14,784 nucleotides of DNA, from positions 11,044 to 25,827 of the forward strand of contig CALMOR010000047.1 of the NCBI GenBank assembly GCA_937872165.1, given 5' to 3'. The position numbers and the translations under genes were made by a program. Origin of the DNA: an uncultured Burkholderiales bacterium (GTDB taxonomy: Bacteria > Pseudomonadota > Gammaproteobacteria > Burkholderiales > Burkholderiaceae_D). This document shows positions 1 to 6,784 of this stretch, in pieces. The notes beneath the pieces are model-generated. The model saw only the letters and a list, made by a program, of their open reading frames with translations, searched no databases and had not been told where the DNA came from. Position 1 is the stretch's first letter, and each line of letters begins with the position of its first letter.

Positions 1-464
1 ACGCGGGGCGCCTGCGCTACGGAGCCGTCGACGCGACCGCGCATCCGCTCGACTATCGACGCAGCGTGTACTGGTGCGGACCCGGCGGCACGGCCTTCGA
101 TCATCTCGAGCCGAGCGAATTCTTCGGCTTCGTCGCGGGCCTGTATCCGCGCTTCGAGGCCGGCATGACCACGATGCTGGTCGACGCGCTCGGCCTCTCG
201 CCGTTCATGGGCCGACGCATCCGCGAGCTGTCGACCGGCTCGCGGAAGAAGGTCGCGGTGATCGCGGCGATGGCCGCCGGCAGCGACGTGGCGCTGCTCG
301 ACGAGCCGCTCGCCGCGCTCGATAGCGCGTCGTCGACCGTGCTCGAGTCGCATCTCTTGGAAGCGGCGCGACAGCGGCGCCGCGTGTGGGTCGTCGCCAG
401 TCACGAGCCGCTCGGCGACGCGGCCGGCGAGGGGCGATCGCTCGGCCTGCCGGCGTGCGCCTGA
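1..464 (+). CDS. ABC transporter ATP-binding protein, C-terminal part (5' truncated by window)
   Basis: This is the tail of an ABC ATPase that powers a transporter at the inner face of the cytoplasmic membrane. The frame is open from base 3, so the gene begins outside the window; the GTG at 66 is internal. Visible motifs in order are a signature loop LSTGSRKKV (in place of LSGGQ), a Walker B with catalytic glutamate VALLDEP, a D-loop AALD and a switch histidine in VVASHEP. The Walker A and Q-loop would lie upstream and cannot be seen. The short C-terminus with no added domain, and the LSTGS variant, recall small CcmA-like single-domain ATPases. The permease partner is not in the window, so the substrate is unknown. 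The ABC assignment is firm; any subfamily is a guess. Confidence 0.85.
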   Translation, partial: AGRLRYGAVDATAHPLDYRRSVYWCGPGGTAFDHLEPSEFFGFVAGLYPRFEAGMTTMLVDALGLSPFMGRRIRELSTGSRKKVAVIAAMAAGSDVALLDEPLAALDSASSTVLESHLLEAARQRRRVWVVASHEPLGDAAGEGRSLGLPACA

Positions 465-540
465 ACGGGGCACGGCCCGATGCTAGACTCGATTCGAAGT
501 CGGTCGCTCCTCGACCTTCGCTCCTCACGTCACCGCCGCC

Positions 541-801
541 ATGGAAAAATCCGCGTTCTTCGAGAACCTGCAGGCCCGCATCGCGCGGATGCTCGACGAG
601 TCGCCGGCCGCCGACCTGCGCAACAACCTGCGCGCGTTGCTGCAGCAGGGCTTCGAGCACTTCGACCTCGCGACCCGCGAACAGCTCGACTTGCAGAGCG
701 AGCTGCTGTCGCGCGCGCAGGCGCGCATCGCCGACCTCGAGGCGCGCATCGCGAAGCTCGAAGGGGCGAAGGAGCCGCTGGTGCACTCGCCGCTCGGCTG
801 A
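541..801 (+). CDS. ubiK: UbiK family ubiquinone biosynthesis accessory factor (BMFP domain)
   Basis: This 86-residue protein matches the UbiK/YqiC (BMFP) family in length and pattern: an N-terminal amphipathic segment (MEKSAFFENLQARIARML), a middle part containing LRNNLRALLQQGFEHFDLATREQ, and a C-terminal heptad coiled coil at about residues 52-75 (ARIADLEARIAKLE). In enterobacteria UbiK binds UbiJ and helps the soluble Ubi complex make ubiquinone under aerobic conditions; members also interact with membranes and can trimerise through the coiled coil. The ATG at 541 gives the family-typical start; no clear Shine-Dalgarno precedes it. It lies 76 bp after the ABC gene and upstream of comM on the same strand. 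The family call is confident; the role in ubiquinone synthesis here is carried over from the family. Confidence 0.9.
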   Translation: MEKSAFFENLQARIARMLDESPAADLRNNLRALLQQGFEHFDLATREQLDLQSELLSRAQARIADLEARIAKLEGAKEPLVHSPLG

Positions 802-866
802 GTCGTCGGCATCCGTTCGAACGATGCGGGAGTGAGCGCACGCGGCTAGAGTGATCGTCGCCGGAC

Positions 867-890
867 CGATGCATGAATATTCATGCATCG
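867..890. repeat. Perfect 24-bp palindrome upstream of comM, possible operator
   Basis: The half-site CGATGCATGAAT (867-878) is followed directly by its exact reverse complement (879-890), with no spacer and no mismatch. It is distinctly AT-rich (10 of 24 bases G/C) against very GC-rich surroundings. It lies 66 bp after ubiK and 138 bp before the preferred comM start. No T-run follows, so it does not look like an intrinsic terminator. A binding site for a dimeric regulator is the simplest reading. The core TGAATATTCA recalls arginine-repressor half-sites, but those are normally separated by a few A/T bases, so I do not assign it. Confidence 0.6.
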
Positions 891-943
891 CCTCGCAAGC
901 GAATGCTCCCGCCGATGCCCATGTCCCGTCCGCGCCGCCGCCC

Positions 944-991
944 GCGGCATCGTCTGCCGCGTCGGTTGCCGCGTCGGTGGCCGCCTCGTCT
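944..991 (+). repeat. Imperfect 12-bp direct repeat, about four units
   Basis: Four consecutive 12-base units are visible at 944, 956, 968 and 980. The middle two, GCCGCGTCGGTT and GCCGCGTCGGTG, differ by one base, and the outer two are more diverged. In the comM frame they would read as AASS/AASV/AASV/AASS. The array sits just upstream of the preferred comM start. It is either untranslated leader or a low-complexity Ala/Ser extension, and because the unit is a multiple of three, copy changes would not shift the frame. Confidence 0.55.
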
Positions 992-1027
992 GCCCCATCC
1001 TCACCGCGCGGGCGCACGGCCCGCGCG

Positions 1028-2566
1028 ATGACCGCCGCCCTCTCGCTCGCCATCGTCCGCAGCCGGGCGCTCGCTGGCATGGACGCGCCCGAGGTCACGG
1101 TCGAGGTGCACCTCACCGGTGGCCTGCCGCACTTCAACATCGTCGGGCTCGCGGAGACCGAAGTGAAGGAGAGCCGCGACCGCGTCCGCGCGGCCATCCT
1201 CAACGCGCGTTACGAACTGCCGGCCCGTCGCATCACGGTCAATCTCGCGCCGGCCGACCTGCCGAAGGAGTCGGGGCGCTTCGACCTGCCGATCGCGATC
1301 GGCATCCTGGTCGCGTCGGGGCAGCTGCCGGTCGAGCGCGTCGACGACTTCGAATACGCCGGCGAGCTGTCGCTGTCGGGCGCGTTGCGGCCCATCCGCG
1401 GCGCGCTCGCGATGACCCATGCGATGACGCGGCGACCCCTCGCGGCGGGCGCGTCGCGACGCGGCTTCATCCTGCCGCGCGAATCGGCCGTCGAGGCGGC
1501 ACTGTGCGACGAGGTGCGCATCCATCCGGCCGCGACGCTGCTCGAGGTCTGCGCGCATCTCGCCGGCCGAGAGCAGCTCGCCACCCAGCGATCGTCGTCC
1601 GCGGCGGTCACGCCGTCGCCGCGCGACCTCGCCGACGTGAAAGGGCAGGCGGCCTCCAAGCGCGCGCTGGAAGTCGCCGCCGCCGGCGCCCACAGCGTGC
1701 TGATGATCGGTCCGCCCGGTACCGGCAAGTCGATGCTGGCCGCGCGCTTCACCGGACTGCTGCCGCCGATGACCGCGACCGAGGCCGAGGAGAGCGCCGC
1801 GGTCGCGAGCCTCGCGGGACGCTTCAGCGTCGACACGTGGCGCGTGCGGCCCTATCGCGCGCCCCACCACACCGCGTCGGCGGCGGCGCTCGTCGGCGGC
1901 GGCAGCGTGCCGCGGCCCCGCGAGATCTCGCTCGCGCATCACGGCGTCCTGTTCCTCGACGAATTGCCGGAGTTCGATCGACGCGTGCTCGAGGTGTTGA
2001 GGGAGCCGCTCGAGTCAGGCCACATCGCGATCTCGCGCGCGGCGCGCCAGGCCGACTTCCCCGCGCGCTTCCAGCTGCTCGCCGCGATGAACCCGTGCCC
2101 GTGCGGTTACTTCGGCCATCCGGTTCGCGCCTGCCGCTGTTCGCCCGACGGCATCCGGCGCTATCGCGACCGCATCTCGGGCCCGCTGCTCGATCGCATC
2201 GACCTGCAGATCGAGGTGCCCGCGCTCGACGACGATGCGATCGCGGCGGCGGCCGACGGCGAGCACAGCGCGACGATCGCGGCACGCGTGAGCATCGCAC
2301 GCACGCGACAGCTGACACGCCAGGGGATCGCCAACGCGCTGCTCGAAGGCAAGGCCATCGACGAACGATGCGGGCCCGATCGAGCGGGCGCGGACCTGCT
2401 GCGATCGGCGATGACGCGCCTCGGCTGGTCCGCGCGCGCGTACCACCGCGTGCTCAAGATCGCACGGACCATCGCCGACCTCGACGCGAGCGACGACGTG
2501 GGCACGACGCACGTCGCGGAAGCCATCGGCTATCGCCGCGGCGGGTGGGACGCCGATCGACGGTGA
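1028..2566 (+). CDS. comM: ComM/YifB family Mg-chelatase-like AAA+ ATPase
   Basis: This is a 512-residue member of the ComM (YifB) family, close to the usual length of about 500. ComM is a hexameric helicase that promotes branch migration during natural transformation, although many non-competent bacteria also carry it. From the chosen start the order is an N-terminal ChlI-like domain (LSLAIVRSRALAGMDAP to about residue 170), Walker A GPPGTGKS at 228-235, Walker B VLFLDE at 307-312, the conserved cysteine cluster CPCGYFGHPVRACRC at about 356-370, and a Mg-chelatase C-terminal helical domain ending GYRRGGWD. I chose ATG 1028 because family proteins begin with an (M)SLAxVxSRAL motif. The frame stays open back to GTG 851 (59 more residues, Ala/Ser-rich), so a longer form cannot be excluded. 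No strong Shine-Dalgarno precedes 1028. Confidence 0.93.
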   Translation: MTAALSLAIVRSRALAGMDAPEVTVEVHLTGGLPHFNIVGLAETEVKESRDRVRAAILNARYELPARRITVNLAPADLPKESGRFDLPIAIGILVASGQLPVERVDDFEYAGELSLSGALRPIRGALAMTHAMTRRPLAAGASRRGFILPRESAVEAALCDEVRIHPAATLLEVCAHLAGREQLATQRSSSAAVTPSPRDLADVKGQAASKRALEVAAAGAHSVLMIGPPGTGKSMLAARFTGLLPPMTATEAEESAAVASLAGRFSVDTWRVRPYRAPHHTASAAALVGGGSVPRPREISLAHHGVLFLDELPEFDRRVLEVLREPLESGHIAISRAARQADFPARFQLLAAMNPCPCGYFGHPVRACRCSPDGIRRYRDRISGPLLDRIDLQIEVPALDDDAIAAAADGEHSATIAARVSIARTRQLTRQGIANALLEGKAIDERCGPDRAGADLLRSAMTRLGWSARAYHRVLKIARTIADLDASDDVGTTHVAEAIGYRRGGWDADRR

Positions 2567-2624
2567 GCGAAGGGAGAATCGTCCGGCGGACGTGCGGCGC
2601 TGCCCATCCGATCGACCGCGCCGG

Positions 2625-2706
2625 AGGTCCGAGGTCCGAGGTCCGAGGTCCGAGGTGCGAAGATCCGGAAGTCCGAAGGTTACGGGTCCGAAGATCCGAA
2701 GGTCCG
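2625..2706. repeat. Heptanucleotide tandem repeat (AGGTCCG) grading into 8-bp AAGATCCG-like units
   Basis: AGGTCCG occurs four times exactly in tandem (2625-2652), followed by one variant, AGGTGCG (2653-2659). Degenerate eight-base units follow, such as AAGATCCG (2660 and 2691), GAAGTCCG (2668) and AAGGTCCG (2699). The array lies between the convergent ends of comM and pqiC and is not in a credible gene. A seven-base unit changes the reading frame with each copy, which also argues against coding. It looks like a slippage-prone intergenic microsatellite. Confidence 0.85.
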
Positions 2707-2777
2707 TGTCGCCGTCGGCGACCGACGACTCGCGCTTCGACGGTTCGACGAGACGGGGCCGGACCCGTTCGAGCGGC

Positions 2778-2799
2778 CGGCGAGCGGGCCGGCTCGCCG
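2778..2799 (-). terminator. GC hairpin just downstream of pqiC, possible transcription end
   Basis: CGGCGAGC (2778-2785) pairs exactly with GCTCGCCG (2792-2799) around a six-base loop. It begins 8 bp beyond the pqiC stop, read on the minus strand. No T-run follows on the minus strand, so it does not meet the usual criteria for an intrinsic terminator. It may protect the 3' end of the operon transcript or act as a weak terminator. In such GC-rich DNA an eight-pair stem can arise by chance. Confidence 0.3.
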
Positions 2800-2807
2800 C
2801 GGTCGTG

Positions 2808-3518
2808 TCAACGCGACGACGGCTTCGCCGGTACCGGCTCGTTCGTGACCTGTACGACCACCGCGGCGATGTCGCGGTCGACGATGCGCAACGCGTCGTT
2901 CCACGAATGGACGATCGCGTCGTAGCCGACGCCGCCGATGGGCACCGAAGCGACCGTGTGTCCGGTCCTCACCACGCCGTCGGCGGTGCGGCGGATGCTC
3001 CACAACGCGTCGATCACGGCCTCGCCGTCCGGTACCGCGTCGAAGCGCACGACGTCGATCGTGACGCGCAGGTACGGGCTCGCGATCGACGACTGCGGAT
3101 AGGCGGCGACCTGAGCGGGGCGACCGGCCTCGGCCATCGCGCGGGCGAGGCGCGTCGCGAGCGTGCGGCCGATCGCGCTGCGGACCGGCTCGGCCCACAG
3201 GTTCTGTTCGGACACGACGACCCGGTTGGCGCTGTCGCGCGTGACGATCTGCGGCCGGTCGACGAGCTCGGGCACGGTGATCGCGCTGACGACGATGCCG
3301 GGCAGCGACGGCGCCGCGGTCGCATCGCCCGACGCGGCGGTCGTCGATTGCACGACGCCGCCGTCGTTGAGCGAGAAGAAGGTCTCGCGCCCGCCCGACC
3401 CCGCGCACGCGACCATCGTCGCCGTGACGCAGGCCGTCGCGACCGCGCGCAGCGCCGTGCGCGTTCCCGTGATCCATCCGCCGACGACGCCTCCCGACTC
3501 GTGACCGACGCGCTTCAT
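2808..3518 (-). CDS. pqiC: PqiC-type lipoprotein (ABC-type transport auxiliary lipoprotein)
   Basis: This 236-residue predicted lipoprotein has the PqiC/auxiliary-lipoprotein pattern: a hydrophobic signal ending in a lipobox-like MVAC with Cys38, then the FFSLND segment seen near the mature N-terminus, VPELVDRPQIVTR and LWAEPVRSAIGRTLATRLA, and a C-terminal part ending in a WNDALRIVDRDIA helix. In E. coli, PqiC is an outer-membrane lipoprotein that forms a ring at the distal end of the PqiB tube. The start at 3518 is supported by an ATGA overlap with the pqiB stop (4 bp), typical of translational coupling. The signal is unusually long (37 residues) and the -3 position is Met rather than Leu, so lipid modification is likely but not certain. 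It is the last gene of the minus-strand run. Confidence 0.88.
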   Translation of the reverse strand: MKRVGHESGGVVGGWITGTRTALRAVATACVTATMVACAGSGGRETFFSLNDGGVVQSTTAASGDATAAPSLPGIVVSAITVPELVDRPQIVTRDSANRVVVSEQNLWAEPVRSAIGRTLATRLARAMAEAGRPAQVAAYPQSSIASPYLRVTIDVVRFDAVPDGEAVIDALWSIRRTADGVVRTGHTVASVPIGGVGYDAIVHSWNDALRIVDRDIAAVVVQVTNEPVPAKPSSR

Positions 3519-5284
3519 CTGGACGGCTCCGGATTGGTCGGCATCGTCTTCGTCGATGGCGACGGTGGTTCGGCGGGCGCACCGACCGCCTTCGACGGAA
3601 TGTCGCCGAACGAAAGGTCGGGTGCCTTGCCGCGCAACAGCGACTCGGGATGGCGTTGCAGGTAGTCGGTCAACAGGCGCAGCGAAGCCGCTGCCCGGTC
3701 GAGCTCGGTCAACGTGCCGCGCAGGTCCTGCTGGACCGGGGAGTCCACGGCCAGCGCGTCGGTCGCGTTCTTCATCGTGTTCCTGACCTCGGTGAGCGTC
3801 GCGGCGATCTCGGGCGCCACGTTGTCGTTGACGTTCGAGACGAGCTTGTCGGCGTTCTTCATCGTGACCTGCAGCTGCTGCAGCGTCTTGCGGACTTCGG
3901 TCGCGAGCTGCTCGAACGGAATGCGGTCGATCTTCTTCGAGATGCTCGACAGCGTCTCCTGCAGTTCGTCGAAGGTGCCCGGCACCGTCGGGATGATGCG
4001 GTTGCCGCTCGGGTCGCGCATCGGGCCCTTCGGTACCGGCGGCGCGTCCTTGATGAAGTCGATGGCCAGGTACTTGGCGCCGGTCAGCAGGTTGCCGCTG
4101 CGCAGTTGCGCCCTGAGGCCGCGCTTGTTGATGGCGCGCTCGTAGAGCGCGTCGGCGTCGATCGGCATGCCGGGCTTGTCGGCCTTCGCGATGCGCGCGG
4201 GCAGCACGTCGCGATAGAGCGCGAACTCCACCGGGAAACGGAACTCGCGCGTCTCGCGATCGAACTCCATCTCGATCGAACGCACTTCGCCGACGACGAA
4301 GCCGCGGAACTCGACCTGCGCACCCACCGTGAGTCCGCGGATCGAATCGTCGAAGAAGGCGATGTACTTCTCGAGCTGCGCCTCGGAGCGCTTCATCGCG
4401 GTCATCTCGTCGTTGAAGAGCGCGAAGGTGGCGTCGTTGTCCGCGGCCGCGCCGGTCGGCTCGTCCTTCGGCGTCTGGAACGCGACGCCGCCGACGACGA
4501 CGGACGCGAGCGACTGCGTGTCCACCTTGACGCCCGATCCGTTGATCGATACGTCGATGCCGCTCGCCTCCCAGAAGCGCGTGTTCTGCGTGACGTAGCG
4601 CTCGTTCGGCGAACGGATGAAGACCCGCGCCGTCACGCCCTTGCCGTCGGCGTCGAGGTTGACCGCGGTGACCTCGCCGACCTGGAAGCGACGGAAGAAG
4701 ACCGGCGTGCCGATGTCGAGCGAGCCGCTGTCCCCGGCCCGCAGCAGGAACTCGCGGCCCGGCTCGTCGGTGGTCACCGACGGTTGCGTGTCGAGCCCCG
4801 TGAACTCGCGCCGCGACTCGCTCGACTTGCCGATATCCATGCCGATGTACGAGCCCGACAGCAGCGTCGTCAGGCCGGAGATCTGCCCGCCCGCGATGCG
4901 CGGCTTGACGATCCAGAAGCGCGTGTCGTCGACCAGCAGGTCGGTCGCGTTGCGCGTCATCTGCGCGGTGACGAGGACACCCTTCTTGTCCTTGCCGAGC
5001 GTGATCGTCTGCACGGTGCCGATGTCGACGTTCTTGTACTTGATGCGGGTCTTGCCGGCCTCGAGTCCCTCGGCCGTCTTGAACTGGATGTCGATCGACG
5101 GGCCGTTGCTGCGCAGCGAATGCACGACGAGGTAGACGCCGACGACGACCGCGACGATCGGGATGATCCAGACCAGCGAGATCTGGCGCCGCTTGCGGCG
5201 CGCGACGTGCGCCTTCGGGATGCCGTCGTCGGCTTGCGGCGTGGCTCCCGGAGGCACGGCCTCGAGCGGTCCCGGCTCAGTCAT
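3515..5284 (-). CDS. pqiB: PqiB, MCE-domain intermembrane lipid transport protein
   Basis: This 589-residue protein has the PqiB architecture: a basic cytoplasmic N-terminus (ARRKRRQ), one transmembrane segment at about residues 36-56 (LVWIIPIVAVVVGVYLVV), three MCE (MlaD) domains at roughly 60-155, 178-285 and 300-425, and a long helical C-terminus with coiled-coil features (about 440-555). The MCE signatures include GLEAGKTRIKYKNVDIG, IGTPVFFRRFQVGEV and VGAQVEFRGFVVGEV. E. coli PqiB (546 residues) forms a hexameric needle across the periplasm that is thought to carry lipids between the membranes. The ATG at 5284 overlaps the end of the upstream pqiA gene by 8 bp, and the stop overlaps pqiC by 4 bp. 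The C-terminal tail is Pro/Ser-rich. The identification is secure. Confidence 0.95.
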   Translation of the reverse strand: MTEPGPLEAVPPGATPQADDGIPKAHVARRKRRQISLVWIIPIVAVVVGVYLVVHSLRSNGPSIDIQFKTAEGLEAGKTRIKYKNVDIGTVQTITLGKDKKGVLVTAQMTRNATDLLVDDTRFWIVKPRIAGGQISGLTTLLSGSYIGMDIGKSSESRREFTGLDTQPSVTTDEPGREFLLRAGDSGSLDIGTPVFFRRFQVGEVTAVNLDADGKGVTARVFIRSPNERYVTQNTRFWEASGIDVSINGSGVKVDTQSLASVVVGGVAFQTPKDEPTGAAADNDATFALFNDEMTAMKRSEAQLEKYIAFFDDSIRGLTVGAQVEFRGFVVGEVRSIEMEFDRETREFRFPVEFALYRDVLPARIAKADKPGMPIDADALYERAINKRGLRAQLRSGNLLTGAKYLAIDFIKDAPPVPKGPMRDPSGNRIIPTVPGTFDELQETLSSISKKIDRIPFEQLATEVRKTLQQLQVTMKNADKLVSNVNDNVAPEIAATLTEVRNTMKNATDALAVDSPVQQDLRGTLTELDRAAASLRLLTDYLQRHPESLLRGKAPDLSFGDIPSKAVGAPAEPPSPSTKTMPTNPEPSR

Positions 5285-6131
5285 CTTCGAGGTCCGGGTC
5301 GGCGTCCGACGCGTTCAACGGGTCCCAGATCAGCCGCGGGTCGAACGCGTGCGATGCGAGGATGGTCAGCACGCACACCGCGCCGAAGGCCAGCACGGCC
5401 GGTCCGGCCGTCACTTCCGCGAGACTCTTCAGCTGCACCAGCGCCGTCAGGATCGAGACGGCGAAGATGTCGAGCATCGACCAGCGTCCGATGAATTCGA
5501 CGATGCGGAACAGTCGCGTGCGCTGGGCCGGCTTCCGCAGCGATCCGGTCTGGACCGAGATCACCAGCCCCGTCAGCACGATCAGCTTGGCGAGCGGGAC
5601 CGTGATGCTCGCGAAGAAGACCAGCAGCGCTAATGGCCAAGAGCCGGCCTTCCACAGGTAGACGACGCCCGAGAAGATCGTGTCGGTCTGGTCGTCGAAC
5701 AGCGTGCGGGTATCGGTGATCGGGAAGACATTCGCGGGAATGTACAGGATGAAGGCCGACAGGATGAAAGCCCAGGTCTTCGCGATGCTCGACGGCTTGC
5801 GCGTATGGAGCGACTCGCCGCAGCGGGGACACTCGGCGCGCGACGATGCCTGCGCGTTCCCGGTCGAGGGCTTGCCGTCCGCCTCTCCGAACAACGACGC
5901 GGCGGCCTCGAGTTCGACTTCCGCGGCGGCGCGATCCATCTGGCGGCTGAGCAGTCCGCACGACGGACACGCGTAGAGACCCGCGCTGCGCGCGGTGACC
6001 GCGCCGTAGCGCCGCCGCGCCTCGGCCTGGGACTCGAGCCACGCGGCATCCTCGGGGTCGACCTGCAGGTCGTGGCGATCGGCCCTTCGCCGCCATGCGT
6101 CGACCGCACCGCTCAGAGACGACGGAGTCAC
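5277..6131 (-). CDS. pqiA: PqiA family membrane protein, second copy (GTG start)
   Basis: A single PqiA domain in a 284-residue protein. Two CxxC pairs (Cys55/58 and Cys101/104, in CPSCG and CPRCG) form a predicted zinc ribbon. They are separated by a Glu/Ala-rich insert and followed by about four membrane helices beginning with TWAFILSAFILYIPANVFPI, the diagnostic PqiA segment. PqiA is the inner-membrane partner of PqiB. I chose GTG 6131 because it forms a 4-bp GTGA overlap with the stop of the preceding pqiA. The frame runs open further upstream to 6512, but those residues are a shadow of the first pqiA gene and lack coding character. E. coli PqiA carries two such domains in one 417-residue chain; here they are split over two genes. 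The end overlaps the pqiB start by 8 bp. Confidence 0.9.
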   Translation of the reverse strand: MTPSSLSGAVDAWRRRADRHDLQVDPEDAAWLESQAEARRRYGAVTARSAGLYACPSCGLLSRQMDRAAAEVELEAAASLFGEADGKPSTGNAQASSRAECPRCGESLHTRKPSSIAKTWAFILSAFILYIPANVFPITDTRTLFDDQTDTIFSGVVYLWKAGSWPLALLVFFASITVPLAKLIVLTGLVISVQTGSLRKPAQRTRLFRIVEFIGRWSMLDIFAVSILTALVQLKSLAEVTAGPAVLAFGAVCVLTILASHAFDPRLIWDPLNASDADPDLEDD

Positions 6132-6760
6132 GCGGCGGCCTCGTCGTCGCGACGGACCGGCAGACGCGACCAGACCTCGCGGGGATTGAAGGCAGAGTTC
6201 GCGGCCGCGAGGACGAGGATCAGGGCGCCGATCGAATAGAGCGCCGGCCCCACGACGACCGCGGCCATCTGCCCGAGCTTCACGATCGACACGAGCGCGC
6301 CGAGCATGAACACCTCGAGCATCCCCCACGGCCGCACCGCCTGCACCGCACGCAGCACACGCGCCGACCACGGCGGCATGGCGGAACTGCGGCCCTGATC
6401 GACCCGCAGCACACCCATCGTCAGGTAGAGCATCGCCGCGAGGTCGAAGGCCGGTGCGACGATGGTGGTGATGAGGACCAGGCCCGAGACGAGATGCATC
6501 TCCTGTTGCCACATGTGCAGCACGGCGCCGAACAGCGTCGTCGTCACGCCGTTGCCCTGCGCCTCGAGCGAGACCAGCGGGAAGGCGTTGCCGATCAGGA
6601 AGAGCACGGTCCCCGCGACGATCAGCGAGAAGACGTAGTCGATGCTCTTGCGCGATTCATGGATCAGCACCGTCCTGCAACGCCAGCAGCGCACGCTCGT
6701 GCCGCGCGGCACGCGGCGCGGCTCCTGCTGCAAGGCATCGCACTCGGGGCAGGCGATCAT
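6128..6760 (-). CDS. pqiA: PqiA family membrane protein, first copy
   Basis: This 210-residue single-domain PqiA protein starts with a compact zinc ribbon (Cys4/Cys7 and Cys25/Cys28, CPEC and CWRC). About four membrane helices follow, the first containing VFSLIVAGTVLFLIGNAFPLV. The C-terminal FNPREVW corresponds to FDPRLIW of the next gene, consistent with duplicated halves of an ancestral two-domain PqiA. ATG 6760 is the only reasonable start: no other start codon lies between it and the in-frame stop codon, which is also the stop of the upstream channel gene. The gap to that gene is 24 bp, with no room for an ordinary promoter plus leader, so the pqi genes are probably read from the efflux transcript. 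The ribosome site is weak. Confidence 0.9.
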   Translation of the reverse strand: MIACPECDALQQEPRRVPRGTSVRCWRCRTVLIHESRKSIDYVFSLIVAGTVLFLIGNAFPLVSLEAQGNGVTTTLFGAVLHMWQQEMHLVSGLVLITTIVAPAFDLAAMLYLTMGVLRVDQGRSSAMPPWSARVLRAVQAVRPWGMLEVFMLGALVSIVKLGQMAAVVVGPALYSIGALILVLAAANSAFNPREVWSRLPVRRDDEAAA

Positions 6761-6784
6761 CGATCGAGTCGGACAGGCGTTCCT

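Noticed and set aside
867..890. Arginine-repressor (ARG) box
   Set aside because: The TGAAT/ATTCA halves abut here, while ARG boxes carry A/T bases between the halves and usually occur in pairs. No arginine gene is nearby.
867..890. Intrinsic terminator for ubiK
   Set aside because: The stem is AT-rich with no loop and no following T-run.
2625..2706. CRISPR array
   Set aside because: Units are 7-8 bp with no spacers and no cas genes, so it is a simple tandem repeat.
883..2925. Second plus-strand frame of 680 codons overlapping comM
   Set aside because: It is a shadow of comM with Arg/Ala/Pro-rich composition and no motifs.
2592..3665. Plus-strand open frame of 357 codons through the heptamer repeat and across pqiC
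   Set aside because: The product is Arg-rich and of low complexity, and overlaps the identified pqiC gene on the other strand.
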